NCBI RefSeq assembly: GCF_014652635.1
Contig: NZ_BMZE01000004.1
Coordinates: 339,821 to 403,820 of the forward strand
DNA from: Devosia pacifica
GTDB taxonomy: Bacteria > Pseudomonadota > Alphaproteobacteria > Rhizobiales > Devosiaceae
DNA length: 64,000 nucleotides
Reading direction: 5' to 3'
The position numbers and the translations under genes were made by a program. Shown in pieces: positions 53,136-61,294 of this stretch (position 1 is the stretch's first letter; the number at the start of each line of letters is the position of its first letter). The notes beneath the pieces are model-generated. The model was not told the origin of the DNA and did not search any database. It saw only the letters and a program-made list of their open reading frames with translations.

Positions 53136-53791
53136 CAGATACCAAACAGTGGCTGCAGGGCGCGCATCAGGCGCCCGCGGAACGTAAGGGGCGAGTCGAC
53201 TGCAACAAGACAGATGCAATCCTCACCCGGCTCGGCGATCGGTTGATGCTCGACATCTTCATCATGATCGGCAATGTCGCCGCGCGCGAAGACGCCGAAC
53301 CGGTCATGATATGCGCCCTTCAGGATCAGGGTCAGTTCCTGCCCGCCGTGGCCATGCTCCGGCACCTGTCTCCCACCTGCCACCCGCAGCAACATCAGAC
53401 GCGACGAGTTTTTAGATCCTGTCGGCAAGTCCGCGGTCGCAACGCCTGGACCAGTCCAGCGCCAGCGAACGCCCTCTAGCCCATTGGGTAGGTACGGACG
53501 CAAAGGTTCCGGAATGTCGTCGGCTGTAGTTTCGCTGCGTACCACAGGCTGGCGCTCGCACGGGCTGGCGTCGGCAGCGTCAAGCAGGCGATCGAGCGCC
53601 CCATCGGACATTTCTACCGGTTCCGCCGCATCAACAAAGGCGCCGCCGATCGCGTTGATTTTGCGGACCGTCTCGCGTCCGCCCTCTGACATTGCAAGAT
53701 GCGTCGCGATAACCGCAGAGAACGGCTCGTCGAGCGTTCCGGCGCTGAACGCCATAAGCGTCGACAGGTCGGGATGATGGGTGACGCTCAT
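53135..53791 (-). CDS. chrR: ChrR-like cupin anti-sigma factor lacking the zinc-binding cysteines
   Basis: A 218-aa protein. The N-terminal anti-sigma part aligns with ChrR (HHPDLSTLMAFSAGTLDEPFSAVIATHL). At the place of ChrR HxxxCxxC it reads HLAMSEGG, so His31 is kept but Cys35 and Cys38 are Ser and Gly; both need multiple base changes, so a simple sequencing error is unlikely. The C-terminal cupin keeps its metal ligands (VPEHGHGGQE and the later DVEHQP), ending in a typical ChrR tail. It overlaps the sigma gene by 4 bases (ATGA). It should hold the sigma factor inactive until a stress signal, but by a zinc-free contact in the N-domain. Confidence 0.87.
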   Translation of the reverse strand: MSVTHHPDLSTLMAFSAGTLDEPFSAVIATHLAMSEGGRETVRKINAIGGAFVDAAEPVEMSDGALDRLLDAADASPCERQPVVRSETTADDIPEPLRPYLPNGLEGVRWRWTGPGVATADLPTGSKNSSRLMLLRVAGGRQVPEHGHGGQELTLILKGAYHDRFGVFARGDIADHDEDVEHQPIAEPGEDCICLVAVDSPLTFRGRLMRALQPLFGI

Positions 53792-54372
53792 TGAAGATCC
53801 TCCAACAAGGGCCGAAGACGGTCATAGGCGAGACGCAGTCGTGACTTCACGGTGCCCAGCGGAATTCCGAGCGCCCTTGAGATCTCGGAATGCGGCATAT
53901 CCTGCACAAAGCTCAGCCGCACCACTTCTCTTTGGTCTTCCGAAAGATCGGCAAGTGCCTTGCCAACTCTGTCCACCACCTGGTGTTGTTCGACCACACT
54001 GACGCCAATAGGAGCGTCGCTGACCAATTCCACTTTTTCTAGATCCTCATAAGGTTTGTTTGACTGGCGGCGAAGCTGATCGATGCGCAGATTGCGCGCG
54101 ATCGTGAAGATCCAGGTGCTGGCTGCGCCGCGCTGCGGCGAATAGAGCTCCGCCTTGCGCCACACGGTCAGCAATGTCTCCTGTACGAGATCCTCAGCCA
54201 GGGCATTGCTGGCGCCAAGCTTGAGCATCATCGATTTGATCTTCGGCGCATAAAGGCTGAACAGTGCGGCCAATGCCGCCTTGTCGCGCCTTTGCGCTAT
54301 TCGTTCGATCAGCTCCCGCGGATCTTCGCTCTGATCGGTGCCGGGCAGGTGCCCCGACGTTGGCTCGCTCAT
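53788..54372 (-). CDS. rpoE: ECF sigma factor, RpoE/ECF11 type
   Basis: A 194-aa sigma factor. Region 2 is AALFSLYAPKIKSMMLKLGASNALAEDLVQETLLTVWRKAELYSP with RGAASTWIFTIARNLRIDQLRR; region 4 is ALADLSEDQREVVRLSFVQDMPHSEISRALGIPLGTVKSRLRLAYDRLRPLL. I chose ATG 54372 because a TGATCC-N16-CGT promoter lies upstream of it and the longer frame would run through that promoter. With ChrR directly downstream, this is the pair that drives the singlet-oxygen/organic-peroxide response in Rhodobacter. It should transcribe its own operon and the lipid operon at 48.9 kb. Confidence 0.92.
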   Translation of the reverse strand: MSEPTSGHLPGTDQSEDPRELIERIAQRRDKAALAALFSLYAPKIKSMMLKLGASNALAEDLVQETLLTVWRKAELYSPQRGAASTWIFTIARNLRIDQLRRQSNKPYEDLEKVELVSDAPIGVSVVEQHQVVDRVGKALADLSEDQREVVRLSFVQDMPHSEISRALGIPLGTVKSRLRLAYDRLRPLLEDLQ

Positions 54373-54412
54373 CACCACCGCATGCATGCTCGTCTCCGCG
54401 TTTGGAGTGTGA

Positions 54413-54437
54413 ACGAACCGCCAAACTGGTTGGATCA
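54413..54437 (-). promoter_or_regulatory. ECF11-type promoter of the sigma factor operon (autoregulation)
   Basis: On the minus strand TGATCC (54437-54432) is followed after exactly 16 bases by CGTTC (54415-54411), 40 bases before the sigma start codon. It is the same element as at 48908, indicating positive autoregulation. Confidence 0.72.
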
Positions 54438-54522
54438 CCGCGAAGATATTCAAACCCTGTCAGGCTTAGGGTCTTCTCCTGCCGGGTCAAGTCACGCCTG
54501 CGCTGACGAGACGATTTTTAAC

Positions 54523-54539
54523 ATGACTTGACCAGTCAT
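54523..54539. promoter_or_regulatory. RirA-type iron-responsive operator (IRO box)
   Basis: ATGACT-TGACC-AGTCAT is a perfect 6-5-6 inverted repeat and contains TGA-N9-TCA, the IRO pattern of the rhizobial iron repressor RirA. It lies about 45 bases upstream of the ferric-siderophore transport operon. Confidence 0.7.
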
Positions 54540-54585
54540 CTTAGAGGGTCTAACCACCAACCCATTGCCATAGAAGACAACCGTG

Positions 54586-55539
54586 ATGACCAAGCTTATT
54601 CTGATAGCGCCGCTGTTGTTTGCGTCCCTCCATGTCGGCGTGGCGGCTGAAGAATGGCGCTACACGGACGGCTCCGGACAAACTGTCGAACTCGACGAAG
54701 TGCCTAAGCGAATTATCGCGAGTGCCGATGCTGCAGCTGGCTTGATTCCGCTCGGCATCAGACCGGTCGGCATATACGCCGACAGCGTCGTCGCGCAGAG
54801 CAAGCCGCTACAGGGTCTCGATCTGTCCGGCATAGAAATTATCGGATCCGTGTGGGGACAGATCGATATCGAAAAGGCGGCGGCCCTTCAGCCGGATCTT
54901 GTTATCGCCGAGTACTGGCCAATGGACGGAAACTGGAGTGGCGGCGAGGTCGTGACCGGTCCTGAAAGCCCGTTGCGTCAACTGGTTCCGGTAACCGGTC
55001 CCACGCAAGGCGATTCCATTTTGTCGCTGATCGAAGACTACGAACAGCTTGCAGCAAGCCTCGGGGCTGATCTGACCGTTCCGGCGATAGAAGACGCCAA
55101 GCGTGCATTTCAAGCTGCGCGCTCTGAATTCGAGGAGGCAGTTGCGGCAAAGCCTGACCTGACCGTCCTGGCGGTGTGGGCCGGCGAAGACGCGCTCTAT
55201 GTTGCCGCGACCGAGGGTGCGGCGGAGCTGTCTGATTTCAGCCGCTGGGGGCTGAACCTCATCGATCCCGAGAATGCCGACGACAGGGGATATTGGGAAA
55301 CTCTAAGCTGGGAGAATGCCGACAAATACCAGCCTGATCTGATCATGGTCGATGACCGATCCGAGCAGACGATGGCAACCGCGCTGGCACAACCGACCTG
55401 GACAACAATGCGCGCCGCTGAAACTGGCGCCGTTACCGATTGGCCGGCGTTCTGGCTTCGCAACTACGCTGCCTATGCCCGCGAACTCGAGCATCTCACC
55501 GTAGCCATCAAGGCTGCGGATCAGCATTTGACGGATTGA
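54586..55539 (+). CDS. Ferric-siderophore ABC transporter substrate-binding protein
   Basis: A 317-aa exported protein. The signal is KLILIAPLLFASLHVGVAAE and the mature start WRYTDGSGQTVELDEVPKRIIASADAAAGLIPLGIRPVG. EKAAALQPDLVIAEYWP, QPDLIMVDDRSEQTM and the helical-backbone arrangement are typical of class III siderophore-binding proteins (FecB/FhuD). ATG 54586 is used; a GTG at 54583 directly precedes. It is the first gene of a four-gene importer operon under an IRO box. The chelate is unknown. Confidence 0.92.
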   Translation: MTKLILIAPLLFASLHVGVAAEEWRYTDGSGQTVELDEVPKRIIASADAAAGLIPLGIRPVGIYADSVVAQSKPLQGLDLSGIEIIGSVWGQIDIEKAAALQPDLVIAEYWPMDGNWSGGEVVTGPESPLRQLVPVTGPTQGDSILSLIEDYEQLAASLGADLTVPAIEDAKRAFQAARSEFEEAVAAKPDLTVLAVWAGEDALYVAATEGAAELSDFSRWGLNLIDPENADDRGYWETLSWENADKYQPDLIMVDDRSEQTMATALAQPTWTTMRAAETGAVTDWPAFWLRNYAAYARELEHLTVAIKAADQHLTD

Positions 55540-55540
55540 C

Positions 55541-56572
55541 GTGACCTGGGCCGACACAGCACCGGTGCGCGTTCTGGCAGACAGGCGCATAGTGGGTCTA
55601 GTGGCCATGGTTTTGGCGCTCATCGGGACCGCACTTGCCTCGATCGGTATCGGAGCGAGAAGCATTGCGCCGGAAACGGTCTGGACGGCGCTGGTTGCCT
55701 TTGACCCGCAATCGACTGATCACCAGATCATCTGGGCGCTTCGAATTCCGCGCACACTGATCGGCATCGGCGTAGGCATCGCGTTGGGGATGGCGGGCGC
55801 GGTGCTTCAAGGGGCAACCCGAAACCCGCTGGCGGATCCATCCATTCTCGGTATTCACGCTGGCGCTGCAGTGCTTGTCGTCATTGGCATCTTCATTTTC
55901 GGACTGACCAGCTTCTCCCAATATGTCTGGCTCGCCTTCGCGGGAGCTGGTGCTGCAATGCTGTTCGTTTACTCTGTGGCCTCGTTAGGGCGCGAAGGCG
56001 CAACACCGGTAAAGCTGGCACTTGCTGGCGCCGCGACGACGGCCGCGTTGATGTCGGTGGTCAGTGCCGTTCTGTTGACCAGTCTCAACACGCTCGACGA
56101 AATCAGGTTCTGGCAGGTGGGGTCGCTTGCGGGGCGCGACATGTCCATCTTCACGCAAGTCGTGCCGTTTCTCCTGCTTGGCACGGTATTGGCGTTTGCC
56201 ATCGGCAGGACGCTGGATGGCCTGGCAATGGGGGATGATGTCGCCCGCGGGCTCGGCCAGAACGTCGCTGTCAGCCGTGGTCTTGCCGGCCTTGCCGCCG
56301 TAATCCTCGCTGGCGGAGCAACCGCTGCCGCCGGACCGATCGCTTTTGTCGGTCTCACCGTGCCGCACCTGGCACGCGCCATCACCGGGCCGAGCTATCG
56401 TTGGATCCTGCCGTATTCGATGCTCATCGCGCCGTTATTGCTGCTGGGCTCAGATATCCTCGGGCGCATTGTCGCGCCGCCGGGCGAGGTGCAGGTCGGC
56501 ATCGTCACTGCAGCTCTGGGGGCGCCGGTGTTTATCGCGCTTGTGCGCCGTCGCAAGCTGGCGGAGCTTTGA
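55541..56572 (+). CDS. FecCD-type iron permease, subunit 1
   Basis: A 343-aa membrane protein with about nine helices. The typical FecCD motifs are RIPRTLIGIGVGIALGMAGAVLQGATRNPLADPSILGI, LAGAATTAALMSVVSAVLL, FWQVGSLAGRDMS and GGATAAAGPIAFVGLTVPHLARAITGPSYRWILPYS. It starts at GTG, one base after the binding-protein stop, so it is coupled. Confidence 0.93.
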   Translation: MTWADTAPVRVLADRRIVGLVAMVLALIGTALASIGIGARSIAPETVWTALVAFDPQSTDHQIIWALRIPRTLIGIGVGIALGMAGAVLQGATRNPLADPSILGIHAGAAVLVVIGIFIFGLTSFSQYVWLAFAGAGAAMLFVYSVASLGREGATPVKLALAGAATTAALMSVVSAVLLTSLNTLDEIRFWQVGSLAGRDMSIFTQVVPFLLLGTVLAFAIGRTLDGLAMGDDVARGLGQNVAVSRGLAGLAAVILAGGATAAAGPIAFVGLTVPHLARAITGPSYRWILPYSMLIAPLLLLGSDILGRIVAPPGEVQVGIVTAALGAPVFIALVRRRKLAEL

Positions 56573-56574
56573 CG

Positions 56575-57624
56575 ATGTTGGAGAAAAGCAGGGCCTTGCC
56601 TGTCACCAGCGCGCGTCTGGCGCTGACGCGGCACGAACTGGTAGTTACGTGCTGGCTGAGCCTTGGGCTCGCCGCGCTATTCGCAGCCTCGCTTTACCTT
56701 GGAGATTATGTCGTGGCGCCGCTGGATGTCGTGCGTTCGCTGCTATCTCCCTTTACGGGAGTGCAAACCCAGGGTGTCGATTTCATCGTGCTTTCCCTGC
56801 GTCTGCCAAGAGCAATCCTTGCGATCTTGGCGGGCGCGGGTTTTGCGCTTTCCGGAGTCATGTTTCAGACCTTATTGCGCAACCCGCTCGCAAGCCCCGA
56901 CATTGTCGGGATTTCGACCGGGGCCAGTGCTGCTGCCGTGTTCGCCATAGTCGTCTTGGGGTGGGGCGGGGCGCTGCTTTCATTCGGTGCCCTTGCCGGT
57001 GCGCTGCTGACCGCCGTGGCGATTTATCTGTTGGCATGGCGCGACGGTGTCAGCCCTTACAGGGTTGTGCTGATCGGCATCGCGGTTTCGGCGATGCTAT
57101 CGGCCGTGATCTCATATCTCTTTACGCGCGCCCGGATCTTCGAGGTACAGCAAGCGATGGCCTGGCTGGTGGGAAGCCTCAACGCGGCAAACACCTCCGA
57201 GATTATTCCTCTGGCTCTTGCCCTGCTGATACTTGTGCCGACTGGTTTGCTGCTCGGTCGAGGGCTATCGGCCCTGCAGCTTGGCGACGATACGGCGCGT
57301 GCGCTTGGTAGCAGGGTTGAACTGTCTCGCCTCTCGCTGCTCTTGTGTGCCGTGGCACTTTCAGCATTTTCTACCGCAGCAGTCGGCCCCGTGGCGTTCG
57401 TGGCTTTTGTATCCGGTCCGATCGCGCGCAAATTGCTCGGCACTGGCCGCAACGGGTTCGTGCCGACAATGGTCGTTGGGTCCTGCGTAATGCTCGGCTC
57501 CGACATGCTGGCGCAGCATGCCTTGCCAAACACGCAGTTGCCGGTGGGCGTGGTAACCGGATTGTTCGGCGCAAGCTTCTTGCTGTGGCTGCTTGCAATG
57601 TCCAACAGGCAAGGGCGGGTGTGA
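56575..57624 (+). CDS. FecCD-type iron permease, subunit 2
   Basis: A 349-aa membrane protein with the same family motifs: LRLPRAILAILAGAGFALSGVMFQTLLRNPLASPDIVGISTGASAAAVF, YRVVLIGIAVSAMLSAVISYLF, AWLVGSLNAANTSEI and VGPVAFVAFVSGPIARKLLGTGRNGF. It pairs with subunit 1 to form the membrane channel. ATG 56575 is 2 bases after the subunit 1 stop. Confidence 0.93.
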   Translation: MLEKSRALPVTSARLALTRHELVVTCWLSLGLAALFAASLYLGDYVVAPLDVVRSLLSPFTGVQTQGVDFIVLSLRLPRAILAILAGAGFALSGVMFQTLLRNPLASPDIVGISTGASAAAVFAIVVLGWGGALLSFGALAGALLTAVAIYLLAWRDGVSPYRVVLIGIAVSAMLSAVISYLFTRARIFEVQQAMAWLVGSLNAANTSEIIPLALALLILVPTGLLLGRGLSALQLGDDTARALGSRVELSRLSLLLCAVALSAFSTAAVGPVAFVAFVSGPIARKLLGTGRNGFVPTMVVGSCVMLGSDMLAQHALPNTQLPVGVVTGLFGASFLLWLLAMSNRQGRV

Positions 57625-58451
57625 TGAGCACAAAGACCTCGAATGGCCGGAAGCTCGAGGCGACCGGCATGCACCTCTCCTACGGTCAACGCGAGGTGGT
57701 GACCGATCTGGACCTGAGGATTCCGCCTGGCAAGCTGACCGTGATCGTCGGCGCCAATGCCTGCGGCAAGTCGACCGTCCTGCGCGGTCTCTCGCGGCTC
57801 CTGGCACCGACGCATGGCGCTGTCGTGCTCGATGGCAAGTCCATACACTCCATGTCGACTAAAGAAGTGGCACGACACATGGGGGTGTTGCCGCAGTCAC
57901 CATCAGCGCCTGAAGGCATTATCGTGGCTGATCTTGTGGGGCGCGGACGTTACCCTCACCAGGGCTGGTTCAAGCGCTGGAATACCTCCGATGACGCTGC
58001 TGTCACCGAGGCATTGCAGGCAACGGAAACGCTAGAGCTAGCAGATCGCCCGGTTGATGAGCTTTCCGGCGGCCAGCGGCAACGCGTCTGGATTGCGATG
58101 GCGCTGGCTCAGGAAACCGATTTGTTGATGCTCGATGAGCCAACCACGTTCCTTGACATCAATCATCAGGTCGAAGTGCTTGATTTGCTGACGGATCTCG
58201 TACGCACTAAGGGTCGCACCGTGGTGGTGGTGCTGCATGATTTGAATCTTGCCTGCCGCTACGCAGACCATCTGGTAGCCATGAAGGCCGGGCGGCTGGT
58301 CGCCGAAGGAACGCCTTCGCGGATTGTTGATGCTGCGCTTGTGGACACAGTTTTCGGCCTTTCCGCGCAGATTGTGACCGACCCGATTTCCAACACGCCG
58401 ATGATCGTGCCGATTGGGCGGCACCACAGATCAGCCCGCATCTACACCTGA
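57624..58451 (+). CDS. FecE/FepC-type iron ABC transporter ATPase
   Basis: A 275-aa ATPase: Walker A GANACGKST, Q-loop region MGVLPQSPSAPEG, signature LSGGQRQR, Walker B LLMLDEPTTFLD, switch His in VVLHDLNLACRYADH. It powers the importer. The start ATG overlaps the permease stop (TGATG). The last residues (GRHHRSARIYT) differ from the Fe-S class. Confidence 0.95.
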   Translation: MSTKTSNGRKLEATGMHLSYGQREVVTDLDLRIPPGKLTVIVGANACGKSTVLRGLSRLLAPTHGAVVLDGKSIHSMSTKEVARHMGVLPQSPSAPEGIIVADLVGRGRYPHQGWFKRWNTSDDAAVTEALQATETLELADRPVDELSGGQRQRVWIAMALAQETDLLMLDEPTTFLDINHQVEVLDLLTDLVRTKGRTVVVVLHDLNLACRYADHLVAMKAGRLVAEGTPSRIVDAALVDTVFGLSAQIVTDPISNTPMIVPIGRHHRSARIYT

Positions 58452-58517
58452 ACACCATTGCTGTGGGAACGCCTTCAGCCTAGTCGTTGAAGCCTCGTCC
58501 CGTGAAGGCCCTCTATC

Positions 58518-60242
58518 ATGCTGCGCAAGTTCTTCGCCTACTACGCACCCTACAAGGGACTGTTCTTTCTGGATTTCGGTTGCGCTGTGGTGGTGGGCCT
58601 TTTGGAACTCGGTTTTCCTATCGCCGTGCAGCAATTCATTGACAGGTTGCTGCCCAGCGAAAACTGGCCGCTGATCCTCACCGCGGCGGTGGTGCTGACG
58701 CTTATCTATACGCTGAGTGCTGCTTTGCAGGCGGTGGTGACCTACTGGGGCCATGCGCTCGGCATCGGTATCGAAACCGATATGCGCCGCCAGGCCTTCG
58801 ATCACCTTCAGAAGCTGTCGTTCCGGTTCTTCGACAACACCAAGACCGGCACGCTGATTACGCACGTCACGAAGGATCTCGAGGAAGTCGGCGAGGTGGC
58901 GCATCACGGCCCGGAGGACCTGTTTATCGCGATCATGACCTTTATCGGCGCGCTGGCGCTGATGATCGCGATCAACTGGCAACTGGCCTTGATCACGGCG
59001 ACGGTTGTTCCGTTCATGACCTGGCTCGCCAGCCGCTATGGCGCGCGTATGACTCAGGTCTGGCGACAGGTGTTCGGACGCGTCGGCAACTTCAACACCC
59101 GCATCGAAGAGAGCATTGGCGGCATAAGGGTCGTCAAGGCGTTTGCTAATGAAGATCATGAGCGCAAGCTGTTCGAGGCGGACAACCACGGCTATCGCGA
59201 TACGAAACTCGAGGGCTACCGCGCCATGGCCGCCTCGACGACCATGACCTACCTGTCGACGCGGCTGATCTATGTCATCGTCATGGTCGCGGGTACCTGG
59301 TTCGTGATGAATGACAGTCTGAGCTATGGGGGCTTCGTCAGTTTTCTGCTGCTGATCAACGTGTTTTTCCGCCCGATCGACAAAATCACCAGCGTCCTGG
59401 AGAGCTACCCAAAGGGCATCGCCGGCTTTCGCCGCTATCTCAACCTGATAGAGACCGAACCCGACATTTCGGACCGCAAGGGCGCACGAAGTGTCGATGT
59501 GCTGAAGGGCGATATAGAATATCGGGACGTTTCCTTCGGCTACACCGCCGGCCACAAGGTGCTGGACGGCTTGAACCTGTCGATCAAGGCGGGGGAGACT
59601 ATCGCGTTCGTCGGCCCCTCCGGCGCTGGCAAGACGACTATCTGCTCCCTGCTGCCGCGATTTTACGAGATCGAAAGTGGCGCCATTCTGGTCGACGGAA
59701 TTGATATTCGCGACATGCGGCAGACGTCCCTACGCAGCCATATCGGCATCGTGCAGCAGGATGTCTTCCTGTTCGGTGGCAGTGTTCGCGAGAACATCGC
59801 CTACGGCCGGCTCGATGCCACGGACGAAGATATCCGCGATGCAGCGAGAAGGGCCCGGCTCGATACGGTGATCGCGGCGCTGCCCGAGGGATATGACACG
59901 ATCATCGGCGAACGCGGCGTGAAGCTGTCCGGGGGGCAGAAGCAGCGCATGTCGATTGCCCGGATGTTCCTGAAGAATCCGCCGATTCTGATCCTCGATG
60001 AAGCGACTTCGGCGCTGGATACTGCAACCGAGCAGGCGATCCAACGCGCGCTCAACGAGCTCTCTGATGGTCGGACAACGCTTGTGATCGCGCACCGGCT
60101 TGCGACGATCCAGAACGCCGACCGCATCGTCGTCGTCGACGAGACGGGCGTTGTCGAAACCGGAACGCACGGCGACTTGCTTGCGAAGGGCGGCACCTAC
60201 GCTCAACTCTACAAGGCACAATTTGGCGCGCTCGTCGCGTGA
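58518..60242 (+). CDS. ABC exporter, fused permease/ATPase (MsbA/ABCB type)
   Basis: A 574-aa half-transporter. The N-terminal ABC_membrane domain has six helices (YAPYKGLFFLDFGCAVVVGLLELGFPIAVQQFIDRLLP; FRFFDNTKTGTLITHVTKDLEEV). The ATPase domain has Walker A GPSGAGKTT, signature LSGGQKQR, Walker B ILILDEATSALD and H-switch VIAHRLATI. It works as a homodimer. It is the fifth gene after the iron importer, 66 bases after the ATPase. It could export a siderophore, lipid or drug, or serve as a siderophore-complex importer (YbtPQ-like folds exist), but the sequence alone does not decide. Confidence 0.9.
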   Translation: MLRKFFAYYAPYKGLFFLDFGCAVVVGLLELGFPIAVQQFIDRLLPSENWPLILTAAVVLTLIYTLSAALQAVVTYWGHALGIGIETDMRRQAFDHLQKLSFRFFDNTKTGTLITHVTKDLEEVGEVAHHGPEDLFIAIMTFIGALALMIAINWQLALITATVVPFMTWLASRYGARMTQVWRQVFGRVGNFNTRIEESIGGIRVVKAFANEDHERKLFEADNHGYRDTKLEGYRAMAASTTMTYLSTRLIYVIVMVAGTWFVMNDSLSYGGFVSFLLLINVFFRPIDKITSVLESYPKGIAGFRRYLNLIETEPDISDRKGARSVDVLKGDIEYRDVSFGYTAGHKVLDGLNLSIKAGETIAFVGPSGAGKTTICSLLPRFYEIESGAILVDGIDIRDMRQTSLRSHIGIVQQDVFLFGGSVRENIAYGRLDATDEDIRDAARRARLDTVIAALPEGYDTIIGERGVKLSGGQKQRMSIARMFLKNPPILILDEATSALDTATEQAIQRALNELSDGRTTLVIAHRLATIQNADRIVVVDETGVVETGTHGDLLAKGGTYAQLYKAQFGALVA

Positions 60243-60289
60243 GATGACGGAATCAGTCTCGCAACATCGCCGCGTAAGTGTCTGAACTC

Positions 60290-61294
60290 TCAGGGAAGCG
60301 GCGGAGCAAGGTCGCCGTCCTCGCGAGTGCACTGAAGGATGACTTCACTGACGGCGTTGCTCTGCTCAGGTGTTGGCTCCTGCGCTTCGACAGCCTCCCA
60401 CAGGTCGCGTTGAGAGACTTCTTCCAGCGCGCAAGCACAGTAACTGGTGCAGAAAGCCGCCTCGGATCCCGTGTTGAGGCATCCTGCCTGACAGGTGCCG
60501 GCGAACGCGTTGACGGATGTCGTTTCATCGAAGACGAAGGTCGCCAACGGGTAGATAATCGCCAGCAGGGCAAGCTGGTGAATGAGATAGATCACCAAGG
60601 TCCAGCGGCCGATCATGGACAGACCATGCCAGGGACCGGTTGTCGGCGCCCAGTTCCCGAGCCGCTCCAGCCTGCCGCTGTCGATGAGGTAACGGGTGAG
60701 GGCGATGCCCAGCAGTGTCACCCCAAGCCAGGGAAACACCGGCACGAGGTCATTGGTCGGAGGCGGTACGGGCCAGAAGCCGATCCAGGACCAGACCTTC
60801 TCGGTAAAGACCGGAGCCGAAAACACCACCCCGGCAATGATAACCAGAAGTCCGACGAATGCCGTCAGCCAAAACGGGATTCTCAGGAACGGCAAGCCCA
60901 GGAGGCTGAACACCGCGATTGCGTGCAGCACGCCGAAATAGACAAAGGTTTCCGGGAAGGCGAGATACGTCCCGATGCTGACTAGTGCCGCAGCGCCGCC
61001 GATGACGGCGAAGCGACGCCAGAACGCTTTCCAGCGGATCTGCCGTCCATGCGCCAGCACCAGCCCAACGCCGGCAAGGAAAACGAAACTACCCAGCAGC
61101 ACGCGCGCAAAAGCAACCCAGATCGGATGCGTGCTGACATCGAACGGGATCAGCCAGAAATAGCTGAGATCCCAGAACAGATGATAGAATACGACGCCGA
61201 CGATCGCGACGCCGCGTACGACGTCGACAAGCGCATAGCGGGGACGGGACGCCGCGCCGCCTCGGGTGGTGTGCGCGGCGTCCCTCAGACTCAT
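60290..61294 (-). CDS. DUF1624 (heparan-alpha-glucosaminide acetyltransferase-like) membrane protein with Cys-rich tail
   Basis: A 334-aa protein with seven to eight helices. The start YALVDVVRGVAIVGVVFYHLFWDLSYFWLIPFDV is the DUF1624/HGSNAT-like signature with His and Asp in the first helices. Then come ARVLLGSFVFLAGVGLVLAH, FGVLHAIAVFSLLGLPFL, PVFPWLGVTLLGIALTRYL and IGRWTLVIYLIHQLALLAII. After the last helix the protein continues ~75 residues with CQAGC, FCTSYCAC and QCTRE, a cysteine-rich periplasmic or cytosolic tail. It overlaps the upstream exported protein by 4 bases (ATGA). Possible acyl transfer to cell-surface sugars. Confidence 0.86.
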   Translation of the reverse strand: MSLRDAAHTTRGGAASRPRYALVDVVRGVAIVGVVFYHLFWDLSYFWLIPFDVSTHPIWVAFARVLLGSFVFLAGVGLVLAHGRQIRWKAFWRRFAVIGGAAALVSIGTYLAFPETFVYFGVLHAIAVFSLLGLPFLRIPFWLTAFVGLLVIIAGVVFSAPVFTEKVWSWIGFWPVPPPTNDLVPVFPWLGVTLLGIALTRYLIDSGRLERLGNWAPTTGPWHGLSMIGRWTLVIYLIHQLALLAIIYPLATFVFDETTSVNAFAGTCQAGCLNTGSEAAFCTSYCACALEEVSQRDLWEAVEAQEPTPEQSNAVSEVILQCTREDGDLAPPLP

